Below are positions 6,717 to 13,158 of a stretch of DNA of 13,158 nt, piece after piece (position 1 is the stretch's first letter; every line of letters starts with the position of its first letter). The DNA comes from Xanthobacteraceae bacterium (GTDB lineage: Bacteria > Pseudomonadota > Alphaproteobacteria > Rhizobiales > Xanthobacteraceae). The notes beneath the pieces were generated by a model. It worked only from the letters and a program-made list of their open reading frames with translations, made no database searches and had not been told where the DNA came from. The DNA lies in contig JAICQA010000039.1 of assembly GCA_025929595.1 (NCBI GenBank), forward strand, positions 1-13,158. Direction: 5' to 3'. The position numbers and the translations under genes were made by a program.

Positions 6717-7429
6717 CTATCCCAGCACGGGAATGGCTCGCTCGGCCTCGATCCCGTCCTGTGTGACGCGGCAGGCAAGTGCAAAAGCCTCGACCCCCGC
6801 CTCCTCCGCGCGGTCGAAGGCGGCGCCGTAGGCTGGATCGATGTCGCGGGCGAGGCCACGCTCTCGGCCGACCCGATTTGTACGAGATAGACCATCGCGG
6901 CCCTGTGTCCGCGCGCGACTTCCGCCGCGAGATCGTCGAGATGCCGCGCGCCGCGCGCGGTCACGCAATCGGGAAACTCGGCACGGCCCGGCGCGCGCAT
7001 CATATGCACGTTCTTGACCTCCACGAAGCAGGACGGCGCACCGTCGCGCTCGAGCAGAAAATCGACGCGGCTCGCCTTGGCGTATTTCACTTCACGGCGA
7101 AGACGCGGATAGCCGGAGAGCGGCGGAATCTTCCTCGATACGATTGCTTCTTCAACGAGCCGGTTCGGCCAGCCGGTGTTGACGCCGACCAGTTCAGGCC
7201 CCCCGCCGAAATCCACTTCGACTAATTCCCAACTCAAGGGCAGTTTGCGCCTAGCGTTATCCGACTTCGACAGAAAGATGCGGCTGCCCGGCGTCACGAG
7301 TCCGAGCATGGAGCCGGGATTGGCGACGTGCACGGTCGTCTCGCTGCCGTCGGGGAGCGTCACGTCGGCCAGAAAGCGCTTGTAGCGGCGGATCAGCGTT
7401 GCCGGGATCAGCGGGGATGGAAAGCGCAT
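6717..7429 (-). pseudogene. sfsA: sfsA (sugar fermentation stimulation protein) with a frameshift
   Basis: The first 188 or so codons read as a good SfsA protein: ANPGSM near 37-42, the PD-(D/E)XK-like pattern D123 in RVDFLL with E137 and K139 in FVEVKNV, then AAMVYLVQ at about 177-184. After Q184 (codon at 6878-6880) the frame runs into non-SfsA sequence. The expected C-terminus, RDIDPAYGAAFDRAEEAGVEA through IPVLG and a TAG, lies in another frame and ends at 6717. Between Q184 and the DIDPAY aspartate codon there are 32 bases (6846-6877), one short of 11 codons, which points to a single-base deletion. Restored, the protein would be about 237 residues, normal for the family. The ATG at 7429 has GAGG five bases upstream; an in-frame GTG at 7435 would add only two residues. 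It is either a true pseudogene or an assembly error. Confidence 0.88.
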
Positions 7430-7441
7430 TGGCACCTCGCC

Positions 7442-7486
7442 GTCATCCTTCGAGGGCCTCGCTTCGCTCGGCCACCTCAGGATGAC
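7442..7486. repeat. Palindromic REP-like repeat, copy A
   Basis: A 45-base imperfect palindrome that begins GTCATCCTTCGAGG and ends CCTCAGGATGAC. It is an inverted copy of the element at 7502-7550, 15 bases away. It lies three bases upstream of the sfsA ribosome site. Elements with these GTCATCCT/AGGATGAC ends are dispersed intergenic repeats in Bradyrhizobium-like genomes (from memory, not searched). Confidence 0.85.
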
Positions 7487-7501
7487 GGTATCAAGAACAG
7501 C

Positions 7502-7550
7502 GTCATCCTGAGGTGCGAGGCTGCGAAGCAGCCGAGCCTCGAAGGATGAC
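7502..7550. repeat. Palindromic REP-like repeat, copy B (inverted to copy A)
   Basis: A 49-base element that begins GTCATCCTGAGG and ends CCTCGAAGGATGAC, with a perfect inner stem GGCTGC-GAA-GCAGCC. Its reverse complement aligns with copy A over the outer arms, so the pair could fold singly or as one large hairpin. It ends ten bases from the stop codon of the DenD-like gene, so it would form structure in that operon's 3' end and might act as a transcription stop or RNA-stability element. Confidence 0.85.
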
Positions 7551-7560
7551 GCGCCATGGA

Positions 7561-8535
7561 TTATTGGACGAACTTCCCGCCGCGATCTTCCTCGATATGG
7601 ATGCGGATGATCTCCTCGAAGTCCTTGTCGGGCACAAAGCCCAGCGACAGCGCGCGCTTGGCGTCGAAGCGCACCGACTCGTTCGGGAAGATCTTCATGA
7701 TGACTTCGTCAGGCACCTGCCGGATGCGCGCGACGACCTTGTCGCCCGCGATCTTGCGCAGCGCCTCGATCTGCTCGCCGGTCGTGACGGCGACACCGGG
7801 CATGTTCAGGTTGCGCCTGAGGCCCAACCGCGCGCCGTCGATCTCAGCCGCCCGGATGAGGAAACCGATCGCCGCGCGCGGGCTCGCATGCGTGTTCCGC
7901 TTAGTCAGCGGCACCGGCAGGATCGCTTCCTTGCCGTCGAGCGGCTCGCGGATGATCGAGGAGTAAAAGCCGCTCGCGGCCGCGTTCGGCTTGCCCGGCC
8001 GCACCGTAATGCCTGGAAAGCGGATGCCGACGCCGTCGAGAAAGCCGCGCCGGGTGTAGTCCGCGAGCAACTGCTCGCAAACGACCTTGGCGGCGCCATA
8101 GGAATTGGGCGGCGTCTGGTGGTAGTCATCGGGGATCGGATCGGGCAGATCGCCGCCGAACACCGCGATCGAGCTCGTGAACACGAAACGCGGCTTGTTG
8201 CCCTTGGCGCGCACCGCCTCAAGCAGGTAGCGCATGCCGTCGATATTGACGCGATAGCCCTTCTCGAAATCGGCCTCGGCCTCACCGGAAACCACCGCGG
8301 CGAGGTGGAAGATCAGGTCCGGCGCGTCCTTGACGAGCTTTTCCGCCTCGCCCGGCAGGGAGACGTCGCCGCCGCTGGTCGCAACGGGATAGCTCACCGC
8401 CGGCTTACCGGGCGCCGCATAGTCGTGCAGCGTCATGCGCGTGATCGCCTTGCCGCCGACTTGGCCGTCGCGCACAAGCCGGTCGATCAGCTTGCGGCCG
8501 ATCATGCCGCCCGCGCCGGTGATGAGAATGTGCAT
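7561..8535 (-). CDS. denD: D-erythronate dehydrogenase-like NAD-dependent epimerase/dehydratase family enzyme
   Basis: A 324-residue extended short-chain dehydrogenase that closely recalls DenD, which oxidises D-erythronate to its 3-keto form. Visible features are the NAD motif GAGGMIG (7-13), FHLAAVVSGEAEADF at about 76-90, the catalytic serine region FTSSIAVFG (119-127) and YGAAK with Y146 and K150. GIRFPGITVRPGKPN and SGFYSSIIREPL are typical of DenD-like proteins. The ATG at 8535 is chosen because GGGGGA sits seven bases upstream and the Rossmann strand then starts at residue 2; a longer open frame to 8658 adds 41 unlikely residues inside the upstream gene. It is the last gene of a four-gene operon, 14 bases after the GNAT stop. 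The usual partners OtnK, OtnC and OtnI are absent from the window, so the true substrate may differ from erythronate. Confidence 0.82.
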   Translation of the reverse strand: MHILITGAGGMIGRKLIDRLVRDGQVGGKAITRMTLHDYAAPGKPAVSYPVATSGGDVSLPGEAEKLVKDAPDLIFHLAAVVSGEAEADFEKGYRVNIDGMRYLLEAVRAKGNKPRFVFTSSIAVFGGDLPDPIPDDYHQTPPNSYGAAKVVCEQLLADYTRRGFLDGVGIRFPGITVRPGKPNAAASGFYSSIIREPLDGKEAILPVPLTKRNTHASPRAAIGFLIRAAEIDGARLGLRRNLNMPGVAVTTGEQIEALRKIAGDKVVARIRQVPDEVIMKIFPNESVRFDAKRALSLGFVPDKDFEEIIRIHIEEDRGGKFVQ

Positions 8536-8549
8536 GTGCCCGTCCCCCG

Positions 8550-9263
8550 CTACTGGATTGCTTTTCTGACGTCTTCCAACCGCCGCTTCTGCCGTCCTTC
8601 GCCGTCGAAGTTGTCCGGCGCGAGCCACGCCTCGAATGCCTTGCGCACACGCGGCCACTCGCCATCAAGGATCGAATAATAGGCCGTGTCGCGGTTGCGG
8701 CCCTTCGCGATGAGATGTTGCCGCAGAATGCCCTCAAACTGGAAGCCGTATCTCAACGCCGCCGCGCGCGACGGCGCATTCAGCGCGTTGCATTTCCACT
8801 CGTAGCGGCGATTGCCGAGCGTCTCAAAAGCGTAGCGCATCAGGAGAAATTGCGCTTCGGTGCCGAGCGGCACGCGCTGCAAGGCCGGCGAATAGACAAT
8901 GTGCCCGACTTCGACAGATCGCGCCGCCGGCCGGATTTCCATCAGCGTCGAGATGCCGACAGCGCGCCCGGAGGCATCGACGATCGCATAGGAGTAAGGG
9001 TCGTTCAGCGCGATTCGACTCTCGATCCACGTCACGAACTGCTTGTCATCCGTGAACGGCCCATAAGCGGACATGTACGTCCAGAGCGCATCGTGGCCGC
9101 GCACGTTTTCCCAGAGCGATGCCGCGTGCGAAGGCGCAAGGCGCACGACGCAGCCATAACGGCCTGCAAGCGTCACGGGGCCGGGACGCTGTGCGGGCGT
9201 CGTATCGACGGCCAGGCCGACCGGCAAACCGGACTGCGGCGACGGCTCCGACGGCGAACTCAC
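8550..9263 (-). CDS. GNAT family N-acetyltransferase (RimJ/RimL type)
   Basis: A 237-residue acetyl-CoA-dependent acetyltransferase of the RimJ/RimL-like class. The GNAT fold covers about 32-205: VVRLAPSHAASLW in strand 1 and helix 1, SYAIVDASGRAVGISTLMEI in strands 2-4, VEVGHIVYSPALQRVPLGTEA (118-136) as the strand-4/CoA-loop region, and WKCNALNAPSRAAALRYGF (156-174), the typical Asn/Ser substrate and CoA site. The 30-residue N-terminal lead and the basic C-terminal tail (217-235) lie outside the domain. The start is GTG at 9263, where GTGA overlaps the upstream TGA by four bases, a classic coupled start. A GAGG lies rather far upstream. Its acceptor is unknown. Membership in a catabolic operon suggests a small metabolite, but a protein N-terminus is also possible. 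Confidence 0.87.
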   Translation of the reverse strand: MSSPSEPSPQSGLPVGLAVDTTPAQRPGPVTLAGRYGCVVRLAPSHAASLWENVRGHDALWTYMSAYGPFTDDKQFVTWIESRIALNDPYSYAIVDASGRAVGISTLMEIRPAARSVEVGHIVYSPALQRVPLGTEAQFLLMRYAFETLGNRRYEWKCNALNAPSRAAALRYGFQFEGILRQHLIAKGRNRDTAYYSILDGEWPRVRKAFEAWLAPDNFDGEGRQKRRLEDVRKAIQ

Positions 9264-10102
9264 GGCTTGGGGCGCCTCGCGAGGTCTTCATGGAAAAATT
9301 TATTCAGTTCGGGATGGGACGCCGAATCCTTGAAGCCGTCGAACCGGCCGCCCTGCGCCAATTGACCGGCGGCGCGCACAAAACCGCCCCAGGCGACACG
9401 CGCCAGCCCGCTGCCCGTCGAAATACGGCGAACGCCGAGCGCGGCGAGATCCTGCACCGTGAATTCGCTCGGTCCGCCCACGAGTACATTCACCGGCTTC
9501 GGCGCCACCGCCTTCACCACCGCCGCGATCTGCTCGCGCGTCTTGATGCCCGGAATGTAAAGGCAATGCGCGCCCGCGTCCGCGTAAGCCCTGATCCGCT
9601 CGATCGCGTCATTCAGGTCCGGCTTGCCGACGAGGAAATTCTCGGCCCGCGCCGTCAGCACGACGCCCGTGCCGCTGTGCTCGACCGCCGACACTGCCGC
9701 CTTCACGCGCTCGACAGCGTGCGCGAGGTCATAGAGCGGCTTGTTGCGGTCACCCGAGTTATCCTCGATTGAAACGCCCGCAACGCCCGTCTCGATCGCG
9801 GCGCGGACATTCGTGCCCACTGTCTTCGGATCGTGCGCGAAGCAGTTGCCGAAGTCGGCGCTCACCGGCACGTCGACTGCTTTCGCGATGTCGCGCAGGT
9901 GGTGCAGCATGACATCGAGCGGCACCTCGTTGTCGGCATAGCCCAGCGCAAAGGCCGCGCCGGCGCTCGTGGTCGCGAGTGCCTTGAAGCCCAGCCCCTG
10001 CAGATAGCGTGCGCTGCCGATGTCCCACGGATTCGGCAGCACGAGGCAACCCGCCTCGTGCAGCTTTTTGAACTCGCGCCGCTTCTCCGCGAGCGTGTGC
10101 AT
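9260..10102 (-). CDS. Isocitrate lyase/PEP mutase family enzyme
   Basis: A 280-residue cytoplasmic TIM-barrel enzyme of the isocitrate lyase/phosphoenolpyruvate mutase superfamily, whose small members cleave or form C-C or C-P bonds next to a carboxylate (methylisocitrate lyase, dimethylmalate lyase, oxaloacetate hydrolase, PEP mutase). Visible marks are PNPWDIGSARY (23-33), TTSAGAAFALGY (44-55), the Mg-binding region SADFGN with D83, SIEDN with E113 and D114, TARAENF with R152, and LVGGPS at 207-212. The lyase signature KKCGH of true isocitrate lyase is absent. The start ATG shares a base with the stop of the upstream dehydratase (TGATG), so translation is coupled. It overlaps the GNAT start by four bases. 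The reaction cannot be named from sequence; a C-C lyase acting on a keto or hydroxy acid fits the operon best. Confidence 0.88.
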   Translation of the reverse strand: MHTLAEKRREFKKLHEAGCLVLPNPWDIGSARYLQGLGFKALATTSAGAAFALGYADNEVPLDVMLHHLRDIAKAVDVPVSADFGNCFAHDPKTVGTNVRAAIETGVAGVSIEDNSGDRNKPLYDLAHAVERVKAAVSAVEHSGTGVVLTARAENFLVGKPDLNDAIERIRAYADAGAHCLYIPGIKTREQIAAVVKAVAPKPVNVLVGGPSEFTVQDLAALGVRRISTGSGLARVAWGGFVRAAGQLAQGGRFDGFKDSASHPELNKFFHEDLARRPKP

Positions 10103-11910
10103 CAGTGACTGTCCCGCGGGATTCCCGAAGTCTGCGCCACGCGCTGGAACTTGATCGCGGGCTTCAGCACCATGCCCTCGGAGAGCTGGTCGATCATGCT
10201 GCGCTGGATTTCCTGCCACGGCGTCTGGCTGGCCGGATACTGATAGCCGCCGCGCTTTTGCAGTTCGGCGCGCCGCTCGGCGATTTCGCCGTCCGAGATC
10301 AGAATGTTCGCCTCGCCCTTCCGGAGGTCGATGCGCACGCGGTCGCCGGTTTTCAGGATCGCAAGCCCGCCGCCCGCCGCCGCTTCCGGCGACGCGTTCA
10401 GGATCGACGGCGAGCCGGACGTGCCCGACTGACGGCCGTCGCCGATGCAGGGCAGCGACTTGATGCCTTTTTTCAAAAGCGCCGCAGGCGGCTGCATATT
10501 CACGACTTCCGCGGCACCCGGATAGCCGATCGGCCCCGCGCCGCGCATGAACAGCATCGTGTTCTCGTCGACGCCGAGCGAGGGGTCCTCGATGCGCGCG
10601 TGATAGTCTTCTCGCCCGTCGAATACCACCGCCTTGCCCTCGAACGCTTCCGGGTCCTTCGCGTTCGACAGATAGCGGTCGCGAAATTCCTTGGAGATCA
10701 CGCTCGTTTTCATGATCGCGCTGTCGAACAGATTGCCGCGCAGCACGATGAAGCCCGCGTCCTTCACCAGCGGCTCGTTGTAGGCACGGATCACATCGCG
10801 ATCCCACGAGAACTTGCCCTTGCAGTTCTCGCCGATGGACTTTCCGTTCACCGTCTTGGCGCCCTCATGAATTTTTCCGGCGCCGATCAGTTCGGCGACC
10901 ACCGCCGGGATTCCGCCCGCGCGATAGAATTCCTCGCCGAGATACTTGCCCGCCGGCTGCATGTTCACGAGCAGCGGAATGGCGTGGCCGTGCTTCTGCC
11001 AGTCGTCCACCGAGAGCGGCACGCCGATATGGCGCGCGATGGCATTCAGATGAACCGGCGCATTGGTCGAGCCGCCAATCGCGGAATTGACGACGATCGC
11101 GTTCTCGAACGCCTCGCGCGTGAGGATGTCCGAGGGACGCAGATTCTCGTGCACCAACTCAACGATGCGAATGCCGGTCAGGTAGGAAATCTCCGGCCGC
11201 TCGCGATACGGCGCGGGGATCGCCGCGCAACCCGGCAACGACATGCCGAGCGCTTCCGCGAGCCCGTTCATGGTCGAGGCCGTGCCCATCGTGTTGCAAT
11301 GACCGATGGAGGGCGCGGCCGACGCGACGAGGTCGACATATTGCTGGTCGTTGATCTCGCCTGCGGCCACAAGCTCGCGCGCCTTCCACTTGATCGTGCC
11401 CGAGCCCGTGCGCTCGCCCTTGAACCAGCCGTTCAGCATCGGCCCGCCCGACAGGACGATGGCCGGAATGTTCACCGTCGCCGCCGCCATGATGCAGGCC
11501 GGCGTGGTCTTGTCGCAGCCGGTCAGCAATACGACGCCGTCGATCGGATAGCCGTAGAGCACCTCGACGATGCCGAGATAGGCGAGGTTGCGGTCGAGCG
11601 CCGCCGTCGGTCGCTTGCCGGTTTCCTGGATGGGATGCACCGGGAATTCGAACGCAATGCCGCCGGCCTGGCGGATGCCTTCGCGCACGCGCTCCGCGAG
11701 CTGCACATGGTGACGATTGCAGGGCGAGAGATCGGAGCCCGTCTGGGCGATGCCGATGATCGGCTTGCCGGATTGCAGCTCTTCGCGCGACAGGCCGTAA
11801 TTCATGTAGCGCTCGATATACATCGCCGACATGTGCGGATCGTCGGGATTATCGAACCAGATCTGCGAGCGCAGCTTGACGCCTGCGCCATTTCCCTTCT
11901 TGCCGGCCAT
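10102..11910 (-). CDS. Sugar-acid dehydratase, IlvD/Edd family (arabonate/xylonate dehydratase-like)
   Basis: A 602-residue Fe-S dehydratase that would convert an aldonate or dihydroxyacid to the 2-keto-3-deoxy acid. The three cluster cysteines are present: C64 (SPCNRHH), C132 (GCDKTTP) and C205 (GHCNTMGTAST). K134 matches the carbamylated Mg-binding lysine and S495 in RQSGTSG the catalytic serine known from L-arabonate dehydratase. The opening KLRSQIWF, the GGPMLNGWFKGERTGSGT block (155-172) and the C-terminal RDSH resemble sugar-acid dehydratases more than the biosynthetic IlvD. The segment PHMSAMYIERYMNYGLSREEL (25-45) is a lineage mark. The ATG at 11910 has GGAGGA six bases upstream; the open frame to 11952 is not needed. 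It is the first gene of the operon. The substrate is unknown; an acid sugar is likely. Confidence 0.88.
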   Translation of the reverse strand: MAGKKGNGAGVKLRSQIWFDNPDDPHMSAMYIERYMNYGLSREELQSGKPIIGIAQTGSDLSPCNRHHVQLAERVREGIRQAGGIAFEFPVHPIQETGKRPTAALDRNLAYLGIVEVLYGYPIDGVVLLTGCDKTTPACIMAAATVNIPAIVLSGGPMLNGWFKGERTGSGTIKWKARELVAAGEINDQQYVDLVASAAPSIGHCNTMGTASTMNGLAEALGMSLPGCAAIPAPYRERPEISYLTGIRIVELVHENLRPSDILTREAFENAIVVNSAIGGSTNAPVHLNAIARHIGVPLSVDDWQKHGHAIPLLVNMQPAGKYLGEEFYRAGGIPAVVAELIGAGKIHEGAKTVNGKSIGENCKGKFSWDRDVIRAYNEPLVKDAGFIVLRGNLFDSAIMKTSVISKEFRDRYLSNAKDPEAFEGKAVVFDGREDYHARIEDPSLGVDENTMLFMRGAGPIGYPGAAEVVNMQPPAALLKKGIKSLPCIGDGRQSGTSGSPSILNASPEAAAGGGLAILKTGDRVRIDLRKGEANILISDGEIAERRAELQKRGGYQYPASQTPWQEIQRSMIDQLSEGMVLKPAIKFQRVAQTSGIPRDSH

Positions 11911-11916
11911 GGTTAT

Positions 11917-11922
11917 TCCTCC
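11917..11922 (-). promoter_or_regulatory. Ribosome binding site of the sugar-acid dehydratase
   Basis: GGAGGA on the minus strand ends six bases before the ATG at 11910. It is a strong site and fixes the start, rejecting the 14-residue longer frame beginning at 11952. Confidence 0.75.
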
Positions 11923-12027
11923 CGCTGCCGCAGCCAACGGGCGGCGGCTCAAACCCGTTCGCGGATTTGATTTCCTATAATTTATGCGCCTAATGTCGCC
12001 GCAAAATCAATCTGCGGGCCATGGCCC

Positions 12028-12033
12028 GGAGGA
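12028..12033 (+). promoter_or_regulatory. Ribosome binding site deciding the aminotransferase start
   Basis: GGAGGA lies immediately before an ATG at 12034 and six bases before the in-frame ATG at 12040. The spacing makes 12040 the likely start, two codons downstream of the first ATG. Confidence 0.75.
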
Positions 12034-12039
12034 ATGCCC

Positions 12040-13158
12040 ATGCTGCGTACCGTCGCCGCCTTCGACCGGATCGGAGAGGAAAACGCCTTTGCCGTTCTGG
12101 CCCGCGCCACCGAACTGGCCGGCCAGGGGCGCGACATCATCAATCTCGGCATCGGCCAGCCCGACTTCCCGACTCCGCCGCACATCGCGGAAGCCGCGAT
12201 TAAGGCGATCCGGGACGGCCATCACGGCTACACGCCCGCGACCGGCATCAAGCCCTTGCGCGAGGCGGTCGCCGCCGACCTGCACAAGCGCTTCAAGGCG
12301 GAAGTATCGCCCGATCTCGTCTTTATCGCACCCGGCGGCAAGCCGACCATGTACATGGCAATCATGATGTTCGGCGAACCGGGCGTGGACATTCTCTATC
12401 CCGACCCCGGCTTCCCGATTTATCGGTCGATGATCGAATTCACCGGCGCGCGGCCGATCCCCGTGCCGATCCGCGAAGAAAACAATTTTGCGTTTTCGGC
12501 CGACGAGACGCTGAAGCTGATCACGTCGAAGACGCGGCTCCTGATCCTCAACTCGCCCGCCAATCCGACCGGCGGCGTCGCGCCGAAGGCGGAGATCGAC
12601 AAGCTCGTCGCGGGTCTCGAAAAATTCCCCGACGTCGCGATCCTGTCGGACGAGATTTACGACCAGATGACATACGACGGCGAGGAACACGTCACGCTCC
12701 TGAACTATCCGTCGATCCGCGACCGGCTCATCATTCTGAACGGCTGGTCGAAGACCTACGCCATGACCGGCTGGCGGCTCGGCTATTCGATCTGGCCGCA
12801 GAAGCTTTACGACTACGCCCGCAAGCTCGCGGTCAATCTCTATTCCTGCGTCAACGCGCCGACACAGTTCGCGGGCATCGCCGCACTTACCGGCCCGCAG
12901 GACGACGCGAGGAAAATGGTTGCAGAGTTCGACCGCCGCCGCAAAGTGGTGGTCGAAGGATTGAACAAGCTGCCCGGCGTTTCCTGCCGTACGCCGAAGG
13001 GCGCCTTTTATGCATTCCCCAACGTGAAGAATACCGGCTGGAAGGCGAAGCCCCTCGCCTCGGCACTTCTGGAGGAGTCAGGCGTCGCCATCATCGGCGG
13101 GCCGGACTTCGGCATTCTCGGCGAAGGCTATATCCGCGTGTCCTACGCCAACTCGACC
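12040..13158 (+). CDS. Class I/II PLP-dependent aminotransferase, 3' end beyond window
   Basis: The first 373 residues of a fold-type I aminotransferase of the aspartate aminotransferase-like group; the frame is open to the window end, and perhaps 15-25 residues are missing. It swaps an amino group between an amino acid and a 2-oxo acid using PLP. Visible sites are LGIGQPDFPTP (36-46), YTPATGIKPLREAVA (64-78), NPTGG with N175, SDEIYD with D204 and Y207, the PLP lysine K238 in GWSKTYAMTGWRLGY with R246, and the carboxylate-binding R366 in IRVSYA. APGGKPTM (97-104) replaces the more usual GAKQAL-type stretch. Substrate preference is not clear. It is divergent from the dehydratase operon across 129 bases, so the two may share regulation, but nothing in the sequence proves it. 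Confidence 0.92.
   Translation, partial: MLRTVAAFDRIGEENAFAVLARATELAGQGRDIINLGIGQPDFPTPPHIAEAAIKAIRDGHHGYTPATGIKPLREAVAADLHKRFKAEVSPDLVFIAPGGKPTMYMAIMMFGEPGVDILYPDPGFPIYRSMIEFTGARPIPVPIREENNFAFSADETLKLITSKTRLLILNSPANPTGGVAPKAEIDKLVAGLEKFPDVAILSDEIYDQMTYDGEEHVTLLNYPSIRDRLIILNGWSKTYAMTGWRLGYSIWPQKLYDYARKLAVNLYSCVNAPTQFAGIAALTGPQDDARKMVAEFDRRRKVVVEGLNKLPGVSCRTPKGAFYAFPNVKNTGWKAKPLASALLEESGVAIIGGPDFGILGEGYIRVSYANST

Larger units (their letters stand above)
11911..12039. promoter_or_regulatory. Divergent promoter region between the dehydratase operon and the aminotransferase
   Basis: This 129-base gap must carry the start signals of both divergent units. An AT-rich patch at about 11966-12010 stands out from the GC-rich surroundings. 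TATAAT at 11976-11981 on the plus strand is a perfect -10 hexamer, which would give an aminotransferase leader of about 50 bases. No good -35 lies 16-18 bases upstream of it. No clear operator dyad was seen, and no regulator gene is in the window. Confidence 0.4.

Noticed and set aside
5647..6831. Long plus-strand open frame across bla, map and the sfsA end
   Set aside because: It overlaps three well-supported genes and has low-complexity Arg/Ala/His composition with no domain.
7442..7550. Possible CRISPR array or insertion-sequence ends from the two repeats
   Set aside because: There are only two copies, inverted and palindromic, separated by 15 bases, with no transposase and no regular spacers. 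This fits a REP-like pair better.
7513..8679. 388-codon plus-strand open frame antisense to the DenD-like gene
   Set aside because: It starts inside the palindromic repeat and shows only mirror-type composition.
10105..11970. A 621-codon open frame antisense to the IlvD-family dehydratase
   Set aside because: It is rich in Arg, His, Ala and Asp with no family motif, a typical mirror of GC-rich coding on the other strand. The minus-strand gene has all catalytic residues and a strong ribosome site.
12021..12203. Short open frame starting at the ATG at 12021
   Set aside because: It is in a different frame from the aminotransferase and has no ribosome site; GGAGGA at 12028-12033 serves the start at 12040.

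Overview
This is a GC-rich segment of a bacterial chromosome, most likely from an alphaproteobacterium of the order Hyphomicrobiales (Bradyrhizobiaceae/Xanthobacteraceae-like). That placement rests on codon use, on the form of the pyruvate dehydrogenase E2 subunit, on the sfsA-map-radC grouping, and on a pair of palindromic intergenic repeats (GTCATCCT...AGGATGAC) of a kind I associate with Bradyrhizobium-type genomes. No search was run. I see no tRNA, rRNA, CRISPR array, transposase or phage gene. No gene-free stretch exceeds about 135 bases.

Left part (1-3502). The 3' end of the pyruvate dehydrogenase E2 gene is followed by a hairpin and then a convergent gene for a beta-hydroxyacid dehydrogenase of the 3-hydroxyisobutyrate dehydrogenase family. 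Divergent from that is a D-2-hydroxyacid dehydrogenase of the glyoxylate/hydroxypyruvate reductase type. A gene for an exported protein with two AprI/Inh-type protease-inhibitor domains in tandem follows.

Middle part (3483-7429, all minus strand). In transcription order this holds a frameshifted sfsA, map (methionine aminopeptidase), a class A beta-lactamase with a Tat-like signal, radC, and a four-helix membrane protein of unknown function. The last gene is clearly lower in GC than everything else (40-45% in two lines counted, against 68% in a neighbour line). Its start codon directly abuts the radC stop codon. The last four genes are tightly packed.

Right part (7442-13158). An inverted pair of palindromic repeats separates sfsA from a translationally coupled four-gene operon on the minus strand. 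That operon runs from a sugar-acid dehydratase of the IlvD/Edd family, through an isocitrate lyase/PEP mutase-family enzyme and a GNAT acetyltransferase, to a D-erythronate dehydrogenase (DenD)-like enzyme. Divergent from it is a class I aminotransferase cut by the window end.

The strongest functional idea is that this operon is a compact catabolic route for a sugar acid or short hydroxyacid: dehydration, oxidation and C-C cleavage. The two hydroxyacid dehydrogenases at the left could handle short hydroxyacid products. The substrate is not evident from sequence. The most unexplained single gene is the low-GC membrane protein after radC.
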